From contig NZ_CP072941.1 in NCBI RefSeq assembly GCF_018069625.1, positions 10,292,001 through 10,356,000 on the forward strand: 64,000 bases of DNA, given 5' to 3'. Under the pieces are notes generated by a model, which saw only the letters and a program-made list of their open reading frames with translations, was not told the origin of the DNA and made no database searches. This DNA comes from Streptomyces yatensis. GTDB lineage: Bacteria > Actinomycetota > Actinomycetes > Streptomycetales > Streptomycetaceae. Positions 38,606-46,503 of the stretch are shown one piece after another (position 1 is the stretch's first letter; every line of letters begins with the position of its first letter). The position numbers and the translations under genes are program-made.

Positions 38606-39260
38606 CGTCCGCCACCCGGCGCCCTGCCACGCCAGGAAGCCGACGAGACGAGCGATGAAACTGCGGTAGAACGCACTGAACTCGCTTGCTATGCTCGCTC
38701 AACGAAGCCCCCGTTCTCCGAGCGGCTTGGTCGTCTGCGCGTACTCCTGGTGTTTCCGCCACAACAAACGCAGATACTGGCCCACCAAGGCCAGACGCCG
38801 TACACCTGGGCGGGTGGTGAAAACCACCCTTGAACTGATCGCCGTATCCATCGCCACCCCCTCGATCGCGGCCGTTGAACGCGGCCTTCATCAGGGAAGT
38901 GGCGTAAATGGTCCGCAGCGTGAACTGCCTACTCAAAACGGTCTGCGAAGGTGACGGCCGTCACATAGACAGCTTCAGCAACCGTTCACCATTCCCCTCC
39001 CTCCACGGGGTCGTGCTTGGTCAGGCTGTGCATATGGAGGCGGCGCTGGTGTGGCAGCGCTCGGCCCGTCTCCGGCACGCGATTCGAGAACCTCCCGAAG
39101 ACTGTGAGGTGCTGGGACTGCGGGCCCCGTAACCCGCTGCGCGATCCTGGCCCGGAGTAGACGAGCGCTCGACTGTCGGTCCCTCTCCGTACTCTTGGCG
39201 CTCAGCCGCTTGGGCTACGGCCCGTGCTGGGCCTTGGATCAAGGGAAGCGGGACCGCACA
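38606..39260. other. Gap without a recognisable gene
   Basis: About 650 bases. Some stretches between 38,690 and 38,900 are AT-richer than average and could be remnants of an insertion sequence, but no transposase motif or terminal repeat could be assigned. No supported gene. Confidence 0.3.
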
Positions 39261-39975
39261 GTGACATCGATCTACCTCTCTTCCGACAACCCCAGGTGGA
39301 TACCGAAGACCGAGGCCGACCTCCAGGCCGCTGTCGACGGCGGCCTGTTCGAGGAGAGCCATCACCTGGACCTGAAGAAGGCCCCGAACAGCAAGGGCGA
39401 CAACAAGGAACTGGCGCGAGATCTGTCCTCGTTCGCCGTCGACGGCGGCACCCTGATCATCGGTGTGCAGGAGAACAAGGAGAGCCTCACCTTCGAACTC
39501 GCCCCCCAGCCCCTAAACGGGCTGCCGGAGAAAATCGAGCAGGTGGCACGAACGATCCCCGACCCGCCGCTGGCCATCCTCACCGAGGAGATCAGCGCTG
39601 CGGCCGACGACGGGACCGGCTATCTCATCGTGCACATCCCTGCCAGCCCCGTCGCACCGCACATGGTCGACAACCGCTACTTCGGCCGCGGCGACAAGAC
39701 GAAGTACCAGATGGGCGATGCCGAAGTCGTCAGCCTGCACGCGCGGCGGCGCAACACCGAGGCCGATACCCTCGCCCTACTGCGCAAGGAGATGGACGAA
39801 GACCCGCTGCGCGACGTCGGAGCCCAGTCCCACCTCTTCCTGGTCGCCCGGCCCACCGCCGGGCGACGGGACATGTGCCTGTCCATCACCGGTGCACAGG
39901 ACTGGAACATGCGCCTGCACACCCTGGTCCGCCGTGTCCACGAGAACCGGTTCTGGCACAGCTTCCGTGCAGCGG
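39261..39975 (+). pseudogene. AlbA_2 (Schlafen-like) domain protein, 3'-truncated and fused in frame
   Basis: From a GTG at 39,261 the frame encodes an AlbA_2 putative nucleic-acid-binding domain: EESHHLDLKKAPNSKGDNKE, LARDLSSFAVDGGTLIIGVQ and the later GTGYLIVHIPASPVAPHMVD with YFGRGDKTKYQM. These blocks are the normal N-terminal half of the family. After about residue 235 the match ends and the frame runs on, without a stop, into the GNAT gene at 40,053. The carboxy half was probably lost by deletion, making an accidental 440-codon open frame; a real fusion protein is less likely but possible. Confidence 0.65.
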
Positions 39976-40052
39976 CTACTCTGCGTAGTTGCTGCGGCTA
40001 CTCGGCCGTAATTCCCGGGCGGTCATGGTGGCGGGTCTCGTGCGGTGCCGAG

Positions 40053-40583
40053 ATGTTGACTGTACGAGCTATGACGGAAGCTGATGTCCCGGCTGTATCA
40101 GCGATACGTGTGACCGGCTGGCAGACCGCGTATGCCGGAATCGTGCCCCAGCCCTACCTCGATGAAATGACGGTTGAGGTCGATGTCCAGCAGCGCCGCC
40201 GGCACTTCGAAAGGTCGAACGAGGGCACGACCAACCTGGTAGCGGTCGACGCACTTGGACGAGTCGTGGGGTGGGCGTGCCTCGGACGCTTTCGCGGCAA
40301 TAGCACGAGTACGGCTATGGGTGAGCTCTACGCCCTATACGTTCAGCCCTCACTCATTGGGTCCGGAATCGGTCGCATGCTCCTCGACGCCGTGCACGCT
40401 CACGCTCAGGCGGACGGCTTCAGCCTGATGCTGTTGTGGGTCCTCACCGACAACACTCGGGCACGTCACTTCTATGAGCGAGCGGGCTATATCGCTGACG
40501 GCGCTGTCCAGGCTTACGACTACGACGGAGTATCCGTACCGAAGTTCGTTACCGGCGCACCCTGTAGGAAACGTACTGAGTGA
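40053..40583 (+). CDS. GNAT-family N-acetyltransferase
   Basis: A 176-residue acetyltransferase starting at an ATG (MLTVRAMTEADVPAVSAIRV). The acetyl-CoA-binding block is ALYVQPSLIGSGIGRMLLDA with the G-x-G motif, followed by LLWVLTDNTRARHFYERAGY, the conserved last strand and helix of the family. The same frame is open upstream into the AlbA_2 fragment, but the GNAT domain is complete from this ATG. It resembles general small-molecule or ribosomal-type acetyltransferases; substrate unknown. Confidence 0.85.
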   Translation: MLTVRAMTEADVPAVSAIRVTGWQTAYAGIVPQPYLDEMTVEVDVQQRRRHFERSNEGTTNLVAVDALGRVVGWACLGRFRGNSTSTAMGELYALYVQPSLIGSGIGRMLLDAVHAHAQADGFSLMLLWVLTDNTRARHFYERAGYIADGAVQAYDYDGVSVPKFVTGAPCRKRTE

Positions 40584-40595
40584 GTTCGCCGGAAG

Positions 40596-40667
40596 TCAGG
40601 CGAGGAGAACCCGTTTCCGCAGAAGAGGAAAGCCCGCGCGGCCGAACATCTGCCGTTTGAGCATCTT
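40596..40667 (-). pseudogene. C-terminal piece of a split ISL3 transposase
   Basis: The complement encodes the last 23 residues of an ISL3 transposase (KMLKRQMFGRAGFPLLRKRV, then LLA and stop). The preceding part of the same gene, ending ...VVEGHVNRI, lies at 44,659-45,650. Joining position 40,667 to 44,659 restores the conserved VEGHVNRIKMLKRQMFGRAG exactly, showing that the 40,668-44,658 segment was inserted into this gene. Confidence 0.88.
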
Positions 40668-40722
40668 AAAAGTTACGTGGAATCTGCCGGGGTGATCATG
40701 TCTCTCCGGTGCAACCACGGAC

Positions 40723-41806
40723 TTGGGGAATGTGTTGAGCGGCACGACGGTGCTGATGGAGAAGTGGCCGGTGCTCGGCCGGCATGAGCAGGCGGCGACC
40801 TGGCTGACGATCTGGACGGATCTCGGACGTGCGCCCCGCACGATCGATACCTACGCCCGCGGGCTGGCCGAGTACTTGCTGATGTGCGAACGGGAGAACG
40901 TCGACCCGGTCACCGCGAACCGCGCACATACAGCCGTCTACGTAAGGGAGTTGACCTCACGGCCTCACCGTCGAGGAGCCAATGTGGTCACGATCGACTC
41001 GGGGTCGGGGCTAGCGAATGCCACGATCCAACAGCGGCTGGTGCCGGTCCGCCTGTTCTACGACTTCCTCATGGAGGAAGGCATGCGGGAGTCGAACCCG
41101 GTCGGCCGGGGCCGCTTCACCCCAGGGCGCCAGAGGGGCGGGCAGCAGCGCGGGCTGGTGCCGCGGCTGACGAAGCTGCCGTGGATCCCCAGTGAACAGC
41201 AGTGGCTCGGGATCCTGCAGGTCGCGCGGGAGGAGCCGGTCCGCAACCGAGTGATGCTGGCCCTGGCCTACGATGCCGCGCTGCGACGAGAGGAACTGTG
41301 CTCACTTCGGACCGATGACCTCGATCCGGCCCACCGGACGCTGAGGGTGCGGGCGGAGACGACGAAGAACCGATTGGAGCGGGTGGTGCCGTACTCGCCG
41401 TCGACCGGCGTGCTGATGTCGGCCTACCTCGCCCACCGGGCCACGGTCAGCCGGGCCAGGGGGCCGCTGTTCCTTTCGGAGTCCCGGCGCAACCACGGGC
41501 AGCCGCTGACCCTGTGGACCTGGTCGAAGGTGGTCCGCCGGATCGCCCTGGAGGCCGGTGTCCCGCGGTTCTCGACCCACACCACCCGGCACCTGTGTCT
41601 GACCGATCTGGCCCGGACGGGCTGGGAGTTGCACGCGATCGCGACCTTCGCCGGCCACCGCAACACCGATTTCCACGCTCCAGTACATCCACCTGTCCGG
41701 CCGGGACCTGGCCGACAAGCTGGCCCGCGGCATGGAGCACATCCATGCCTGGCGAATACAGATGCTCACGTCTGCGGACGGCACAACGGCGGAGGTGTCG
41801 AGGTGA
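40723..41806 (+). CDS. tnpA: Tyrosine recombinase (Tn554 TnpA-like), one apparent frameshift
   Basis: About 360 residues. The N-terminal core-binding domain (TIDTYARGLAEYLLMCEREN) is followed by the catalytic domain: Arg in YDAALRREELCSLRTDDL, the H-x-x-R box in THTTRHLCLTDLA, GH in FAGHRNTD and the Tyr in STLQYIHLSGRDL. One extra T at 41,670-41,672 breaks the frame just before the catalytic Tyr; removing it restores the family sequence to a stop at 41,804-41,806 that overlaps the tnpB GTG. The start is uncertain (TTG 40,723 or ATG 40,756). It cooperates with TnpB for integration and excision. Confidence 0.8.
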
Positions 41807-44142
41807 CCGCACCACCACCGGCCATCGCCGCCGAGGACGGGGCCGGACGCTGGTCCTGGCCGATCTCCCCGCCCCGCGACAACGCCGCGGTGGCAGTGCG
41901 ATCTGCTGAAGCCAGGGCCGTGGCCGACCTGGGCGTGCGTAATCTGCGGCGACTGCAGTACCACGACCCGTCCGCGCAGGGCTGGCGGGTGATCGGTCGG
42001 CTGCTGGGTCCGCTCGAGGCGGTCAACGCCGCACTGGACTCCCCACTCACCCCGCACCGTCGGCGGGCCATGCTCGACGTGGTCGCTGTGCTGCTGACGC
42101 GGTGCGCGGAGACCGGCAGGACCTTCTGGGGCTGGAGCGAGGAGGAATGGTTCCACCTGCTCGGCCGCACTCAGGCCGAGTTCCGCCAGCACGCGCCGAG
42201 CTGGGCAGGCGACGAGGTCCGCCCTTATCTCGCGGCGCACGCTTACCTGCTCGGTGGCTTCAACGAGTTCCACCGACTCGGTAGTTTCCAACGACTCACC
42301 CTGGCCTGGCGGATCTTCGGACGCGACCGCGTCAACGGCGAGATCGCACGACTTCGTACGGTCCTGGGCGCTTGGGGCTACCGGCTCGGCCGGGACGAGG
42401 ACACGCTGCTGCCGATGGTGGTCTGCCAGCTGTTCCTGCTCAACCGCAGCCCGCATCTTGAGGATCTGGACACTGCGCTGTTCGACCGGGTTCGCCGCGA
42501 CGGGCTGCTGGAGGGCAGTCGTCTGAACACCCTGCACGCGATGCAGCGGGCGGTCGCCGAGCTCGGATTCTGTGATCCTCCGCGTCCCGGCACCGGCCGC
42601 CACTCGGCTCGGGCGACCGGTGGCGCGCAGATCTGGGAACAGTGGGCCGACCGCTGGCACACCACCTCGACACTGACGCCGCGTGTCCGCGGCAGCGTCC
42701 GCTCGAACCTGCTCAAGGTCGGCCGGTGGATCGCCGCCGAACAGCCCGACGCCGCCGATCCGGCCGACTGGACGCGTCAGACCTGCGCTTCGTGGATCGC
42801 CGCGCTGGACCGGATGAAGGTCGGCGACTACGTCCAGCGCACGATCGGGCTGGGCGACCGTCTCGGCAAGCCACTGGAAGCGCCCAGCAAGGCTGGGCAG
42901 ATCACCGCGCTGCGGACGTTCTTCCGGGACTGCCAGGAATGGGAGTGGCTGCCCCGTCGCTTCGATCAACTGCGCGCGCTGGCCATCCCCCGCAGCATCA
43001 CGGCCCTCCTCGGGCCCGATCCCAGAGTGATCGCCGACGAGATCTGGGCGAAGCTGTTGTGGGCGGGCCTGAACCTGGAGCTCGCGGATCTGCCGCAGAC
43101 CCGATCCGGGCATTTCTACCCCTTCGAACTGGTCCGCGCCGTCACGCTGACCTGGCTGTTCTCCGGCCAACGCAGTGACGAGATCGCCCGGTTGAGGGTG
43201 GGCTGCATCCGCTGGCAGCACGACGGGGCACCGATTGTCGGCGACTCGCAGCAGGTCCTGGCCCGCGACGCCGTCTGCCTGCTCGACGTCCCGACCCATA
43301 AAACCAGCTCCTCGTTCACCAAACCGGTCGATCCGATCCTGGGCCAGGCCATCGACGCTTGGCAGAGCATCCGCCCGGATCAGCCGAAGTTCACCGACCG
43401 CCGCACCAGCGAGGTGGTCGACCCGCTGTTCGCCGTCCGGGCCCGCCGCGTCTCCACCAGCTACATCAACAACACGATCATCCCGATGCTCTGCCGCAAG
43501 GCCGGAGTCCCGGCCGCCGACGTCCGCGGCAACATCACCAGCCACCGGGCCCGGTCCACCATCGCCAGCCAGCTCTACAACGCCAAGGAGCCGATGACGC
43601 TGTTCGAGCTGCAAGCATGGCTCGGACACCGCTCACCGCAATCCACCCAGTACTACGCGAAGATCACGCCCAACACCCTCACGAAGGCATACACCGAGGC
43701 CGGGTACTTCGAGCGCAACGTCCGCACGGTCGAGGTCCTGCTCGATCGCGACGCCATCACCTCCGGGGCCGCGGCCACCGGTGAACCCTGGCAGTACTAC
43801 GATCTCGGTCACGGGTTGTGCTCCTACTCGTTCTTCGAACAGTGCCAGCACCGGATGGCCTGCGCTCGCTGCGACTTCTACACGCCCAAGGAATCGACGA
43901 AATCCCAACTCGTCGAAGCCAAGGCGAACTTGCAGCGCATGCTCGTGAGCATTCCGCTCACCGAAGAGGAACGCGCCGCCGTCGACGACGGCCAGAGCGC
44001 CCTCGACCGCCTTCTCCAGCGCCTCGCAGAGGTGGCCACCCCAGCCGGCCCGACCCCGAGCGAGCTCCGCGCCGAACCCGGCCGGCCCCTGCCACTGACC
44101 GTCCGATCACCACCTGACCCCATCGACCGAAAGTGCTGCTGA
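41803..44142 (+). CDS. tnpB: Large tyrosine recombinase (Tn554 TnpB-like)
   Basis: A 779-residue recombinase with a long N-terminal helical region and a C-terminal catalytic domain. Catalytic marks are Arg in FSGQRSDEIARLRVGCIRWQ, Lys/His region around DVPTHKTSSSFTKPVD, H-x-x-R in ITSHRARSTIASQLYN, GH in WLGHRSPQSTQYYAKITPN with the nucleophilic Tyr. A Cys/His cluster follows (FFEQCQHRMACARCDFYTP), a possible zinc-binding tail known from TnpB-like proteins. Translation is coupled to tnpA (GTGA) and the phosphatase gene starts two bases after its stop. Confidence 0.87.
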   Translation: MTAPPPAIAAEDGAGRWSWPISPPRDNAAVAVRSAEARAVADLGVRNLRRLQYHDPSAQGWRVIGRLLGPLEAVNAALDSPLTPHRRRAMLDVVAVLLTRCAETGRTFWGWSEEEWFHLLGRTQAEFRQHAPSWAGDEVRPYLAAHAYLLGGFNEFHRLGSFQRLTLAWRIFGRDRVNGEIARLRTVLGAWGYRLGRDEDTLLPMVVCQLFLLNRSPHLEDLDTALFDRVRRDGLLEGSRLNTLHAMQRAVAELGFCDPPRPGTGRHSARATGGAQIWEQWADRWHTTSTLTPRVRGSVRSNLLKVGRWIAAEQPDAADPADWTRQTCASWIAALDRMKVGDYVQRTIGLGDRLGKPLEAPSKAGQITALRTFFRDCQEWEWLPRRFDQLRALAIPRSITALLGPDPRVIADEIWAKLLWAGLNLELADLPQTRSGHFYPFELVRAVTLTWLFSGQRSDEIARLRVGCIRWQHDGAPIVGDSQQVLARDAVCLLDVPTHKTSSSFTKPVDPILGQAIDAWQSIRPDQPKFTDRRTSEVVDPLFAVRARRVSTSYINNTIIPMLCRKAGVPAADVRGNITSHRARSTIASQLYNAKEPMTLFELQAWLGHRSPQSTQYYAKITPNTLTKAYTEAGYFERNVRTVEVLLDRDAITSGAAATGEPWQYYDLGHGLCSYSFFEQCQHRMACARCDFYTPKESTKSQLVEAKANLQRMLVSIPLTEEERAAVDDGQSALDRLLQRLAEVATPAGPTPSELRAEPGRPLPLTVRSPPDPIDRKCC

Positions 44143-44143
44143 C

Positions 44144-44626
44144 ATGCGACGCGACCTCTTCACCATCGACTTCCCCGGCCCGGGACGACTGAGCACCATG
44201 GCCAGACCCCGTGGCAATGACTGGCTCGAAGACGAGATGGCCGCACTGAAGACCTGCGGCGTCGACGTCCTGGTCTGCGCGCTCCCCGGCCCCGAACTCG
44301 ACGAACTCGGCCTCGCAGACGAACCCCGGACAGCCGTCACGGCTGGGCTGCAGTTCGTCGCCATACCCATCCCCGACCGCACCGTCCCCGACCTCACCAC
44401 GATCCGGCCTACCCTGCACAGACTCGCCGAACAGCTACACGAAGGCGCACACGTAGTCGCCCACTGCCGAGCCGGCATCGGACGCTCATCCCTCCTCGCG
44501 GCCGCACTCCTCATCCTCAACAATGTCGATCCCGACACTGCCTGGAACCAGATCGAACGAGCTCGCGGGCTCGCCGTCCCAGACACCGCCGAGCAGCGAG
44601 AGTGGACGATGGAACTGCGCAAATAG
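44144..44626 (+). CDS. Dual-specificity protein phosphatase carried by the Tn554-like element
   Basis: A 160-residue cysteine phosphatase. The active-site loop is HCRAGIGRSS with Cys108 and Arg114 (C-x5-R), and the general-acid Asp is in IPIPDRTVPDL at about residue 78. The fold matches DUSP/atypical phosphatases. It starts one base after tnpB and replaces the TnpC-like gene of classical Tn554 elements. A role in transposition control, for example by countering a host kinase, is possible but unproven; it could also be cargo. Confidence 0.85.
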   Translation: MRRDLFTIDFPGPGRLSTMARPRGNDWLEDEMAALKTCGVDVLVCALPGPELDELGLADEPRTAVTAGLQFVAIPIPDRTVPDLTTIRPTLHRLAEQLHEGAHVVAHCRAGIGRSSLLAAALLILNNVDPDTAWNQIERARGLAVPDTAEQREWTMELRK

Positions 44627-44658
44627 GCATGATGTTGACAAATCAGATTCCATAGAAT

Positions 44659-45650
44659 GATCCGATTGACATGACCTTCGACGACGCCCGAATTCCAGGG
44701 CAGCGTGAGTCCGGCGATGACGGCGTCGCGGTCGCGGTCGATGCCGGCGGCGAGCGTGTGGAGGCTGGGCAGGTCGTCCTGACGGACGGCATCGAGCCAG
44801 TCCGGCAGACGCTCGCCCTTGCGGCCGGTGACCATGGCCGCGAAGGCACGGACGTGCCGGGTCAGAGCGTCGAGTTCGGGGCAGTGAGCCCGGACGACCT
44901 TGAGCTGGAGATGCTCGGATTCGGTGAGGGTTTCCGGATTCCGGAGGATCCATCCGGCGACGGCTCGGGGCGACGGCGGCCGAGCAGTCACCGGACCTGG
45001 TGAAGTGCGCTTGTCGTGCAGGTAGGCGCGAACGCGCTGGTAGCTGCCCTTGTAGCCGAGGGGGACGATTCCTCCCACAGCTTCCACGCGTTTGTGCAGC
45101 CCTCGTTCCAGCGGTCGTCCAGGTAGGGCTTGTAGTCATCGAGGACCGAAGGCCGGTTCTGCCATTGACCGGTGAACAGCTCCTCCGGCGTCGCGACGTC
45201 GGCGAACTGCTTGACGGTTCGCCAGCTCATCCCGAGCTGGCGCTGGACCGAGCGTCGACTGTGCCCTGCGTTCAGCAGGGCGTGGACGGCAGTGTGCCGG
45301 GCCCGTGTCCGGTCGGCGAAGCGGTGTCCTCGTGGCCAAGGCGAAGCCGACGGGTCCGCGGCCGGGACTGCCTCGGGTTCGGGCTGAGGTGCTGCGGGCG
45401 TCAGAACCTGCAGACATCGGCGGTGCTGAGCGACGCTCCGCTCGGCGGCCTCGCTCAGGTTGTGCCAGAGATGCCACCTGTCCGCGACCTGGACCGCTTG
45501 CGGCGCTCCGGCCGCAGCGCCTTCAGCGAAGAACGGCGCGCGGTCCCGGCAGACGACCTCGACGCCGGGCCGCTCGGCGAGCCATGCAGCCAGGCTGGAT
45601 GCCTCCCGGTCCGGGAGCAAGTCGACCGGACGGCGGGTTTCGACGTCTGC
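44659..45650 (-). pseudogene. Main piece of the split ISL3 transposase, 5'-truncated
   Basis: The complement encodes the middle of an ISL3 DDE transposase from DVETRRPVDLLPDREA near 45,650, through GVEVVCRDRAPFFAEGAAAG, VQVADRWHLWHNLSEAAERS and LLNAGHSRRSVQRQLGMSWR, to GVVEGHVNRI at 44,659, with one frame change near 45,070. The N-terminal zinc-ribbon part (about 150 residues expected) is missing: homology stops near 45,650, at the left boundary proposed for the CRISPR-transposase element. Its C-terminal piece is at 40,596-40,667. Confidence 0.82.
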
Positions 45651-45753
45651 TGAGTCTCATTTCAATGTCCATTCATATTTCTCGTTGTGATGTCACTGGT
45701 ACGGGAGCTTAGGCAGGTAGCTGACCTGGTGTCACCGCAAGTACATCCCTTTT

Positions 45754-45832
45754 GTGAGACGACAGCGGGTGAGAAAAATGGCTGTCACGTTGTGAGAATT
45801 GCCAGGACATTTTCGTGAGAATTGCTATAGCG
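45754..45832 (+). repeat. Four direct GTGAGA repeats, possible transposase-binding end sites
   Basis: GTGAGACGACAG starts at 45,754, GTGAGAAAAATGGCTGT at 45,769, GTGAGAATTGCCAGG at 45,792 and GTGAGAATTGCTATAG at 45,815. The last three are spaced exactly 23 bases apart and point the same way, the arrangement of TnsB-type binding sites at the ends of Tn7-like elements. They lie between the ISL3 truncation point and the CRISPR array. The surrounding 45,651-45,946 stretch is AT-richer than its neighbours and holds no gene. Binding is inferred only from pattern. Confidence 0.55.
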
Positions 45833-45946
45833 AGTCCCGTCTGACCTGTGGTTTCTCGGTGGTCGATGCTGTCATGCCTGCAGGATCGACGGCCGCGCCC
45901 CCGCCTACCGCGAATGGCTCCAACCGCTTGACCAGTATCAACACAG

Positions 45947-46330
45947 GCAATCCATCTTGCTTGCGCGGCGCTTACGGCGCGGAGGTTCCTTAGCTCGTGC
46001 CCATCCCTGCTTGCGCGGGACTTACGCGAGAGCACCCTCCATGACGCGCGGGTACTTCGAGCCATCCCTGCTTGCGCGGGGCTCACGTCGGCGGCCTGCT
46101 GGGCTCGAGACCTGATGCCGAGCCATCCCTGCTTGCGCGGGGCTGGCTGTCGCCTCTACATGACCGCGACTCCACGCATCGATCCAGTCCCGCTTCCGCA
46201 GGACCTGTCGTCGCCTCTACATGACCGCGACCCCACGGCTCGATCCATCCCTGCTGACGCGGAGCTTGTCCCGAGAAGGTGCGCGTGGACCGCGGTAAGG
46301 GCGATTCATTCCTGCTTGCGCGGGGCTTGT
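45947..46330 (-). CRISPR. Type I-E CRISPR array, seven degenerate 29-bp repeats, six spacers
   Basis: Repeats start at 45,947, 45,997, 46,058, 46,119, 46,180, 46,241 and 46,302, each 29 bases; from the second onward the period is exactly 61 (32-base spacers), while the first spacer is only 21 bases. Read on the complement the best repeat (46,086 down to 46,058) begins GTGAGCCCCGCGCAAGCAGG and aligns with the E. coli I-E repeat, with a CCCCGC/GCAGGG-type hairpin, so transcription runs leftward from a leader next to cas3. Repeats differ from each other at many positions. Spacers 46,148-46,179 and 46,209-46,240 are 28/32 identical. Confidence 0.9.
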
Positions 46331-46503
46331 CTCTTCGTGGCCTGATGTTCTCGGGTGAGTTTAGCAGCGTTTGTGTGTCATCGGTGGTCGTGTGGCGGAC
46401 GGTTGCTTCCGGCCGGGGTGGGTGACGTGGTGTGGGCTGTAAGGGGGGCTGGTGCGTGGGAGGGTTGTGGTTTCTCGGCGGACCGGTGGTGGGGGTGGCG
46501 GTG
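46331..46503. promoter_or_regulatory. Leader and divergent promoter between CRISPR array and cas3
   Basis: The 173 bases between the last repeat and the cas3 start should contain the array leader (complement) and the cas operon promoter (plus strand). The part next to the repeats is AT-richer (GTTCTCGGGTGAGTTTAGC). No firm -35/-10 pair could be assigned. A further GTGAG at 46,354 resembles the first half of the end repeats but lacks the rest. Confidence 0.5.

Larger units (their letters stand above)
40668..44658 (+). mobile_element. Tn554-like element carrying two tyrosine recombinases and a phosphatase
   Basis: A 3.99-kb insertion whose ends are defined by the interrupted ISL3 gene. Each end carries an inverted TGGAATCTG motif (40,678-40,686 and 44,644-44,652) close to the boundary; no target duplication is visible, as expected for tyrosine-recombinase elements of the Tn554 type. 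The gene order matches Tn554 tnpA-tnpB-tnpC: a short recombinase, a long recombinase with N-terminal extension, and a small third gene. Here the third gene is a dual-specificity phosphatase instead of a TnpC-like protein. It inserted right after the codons of the third catalytic acid region of the transposase. Confidence 0.82.
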
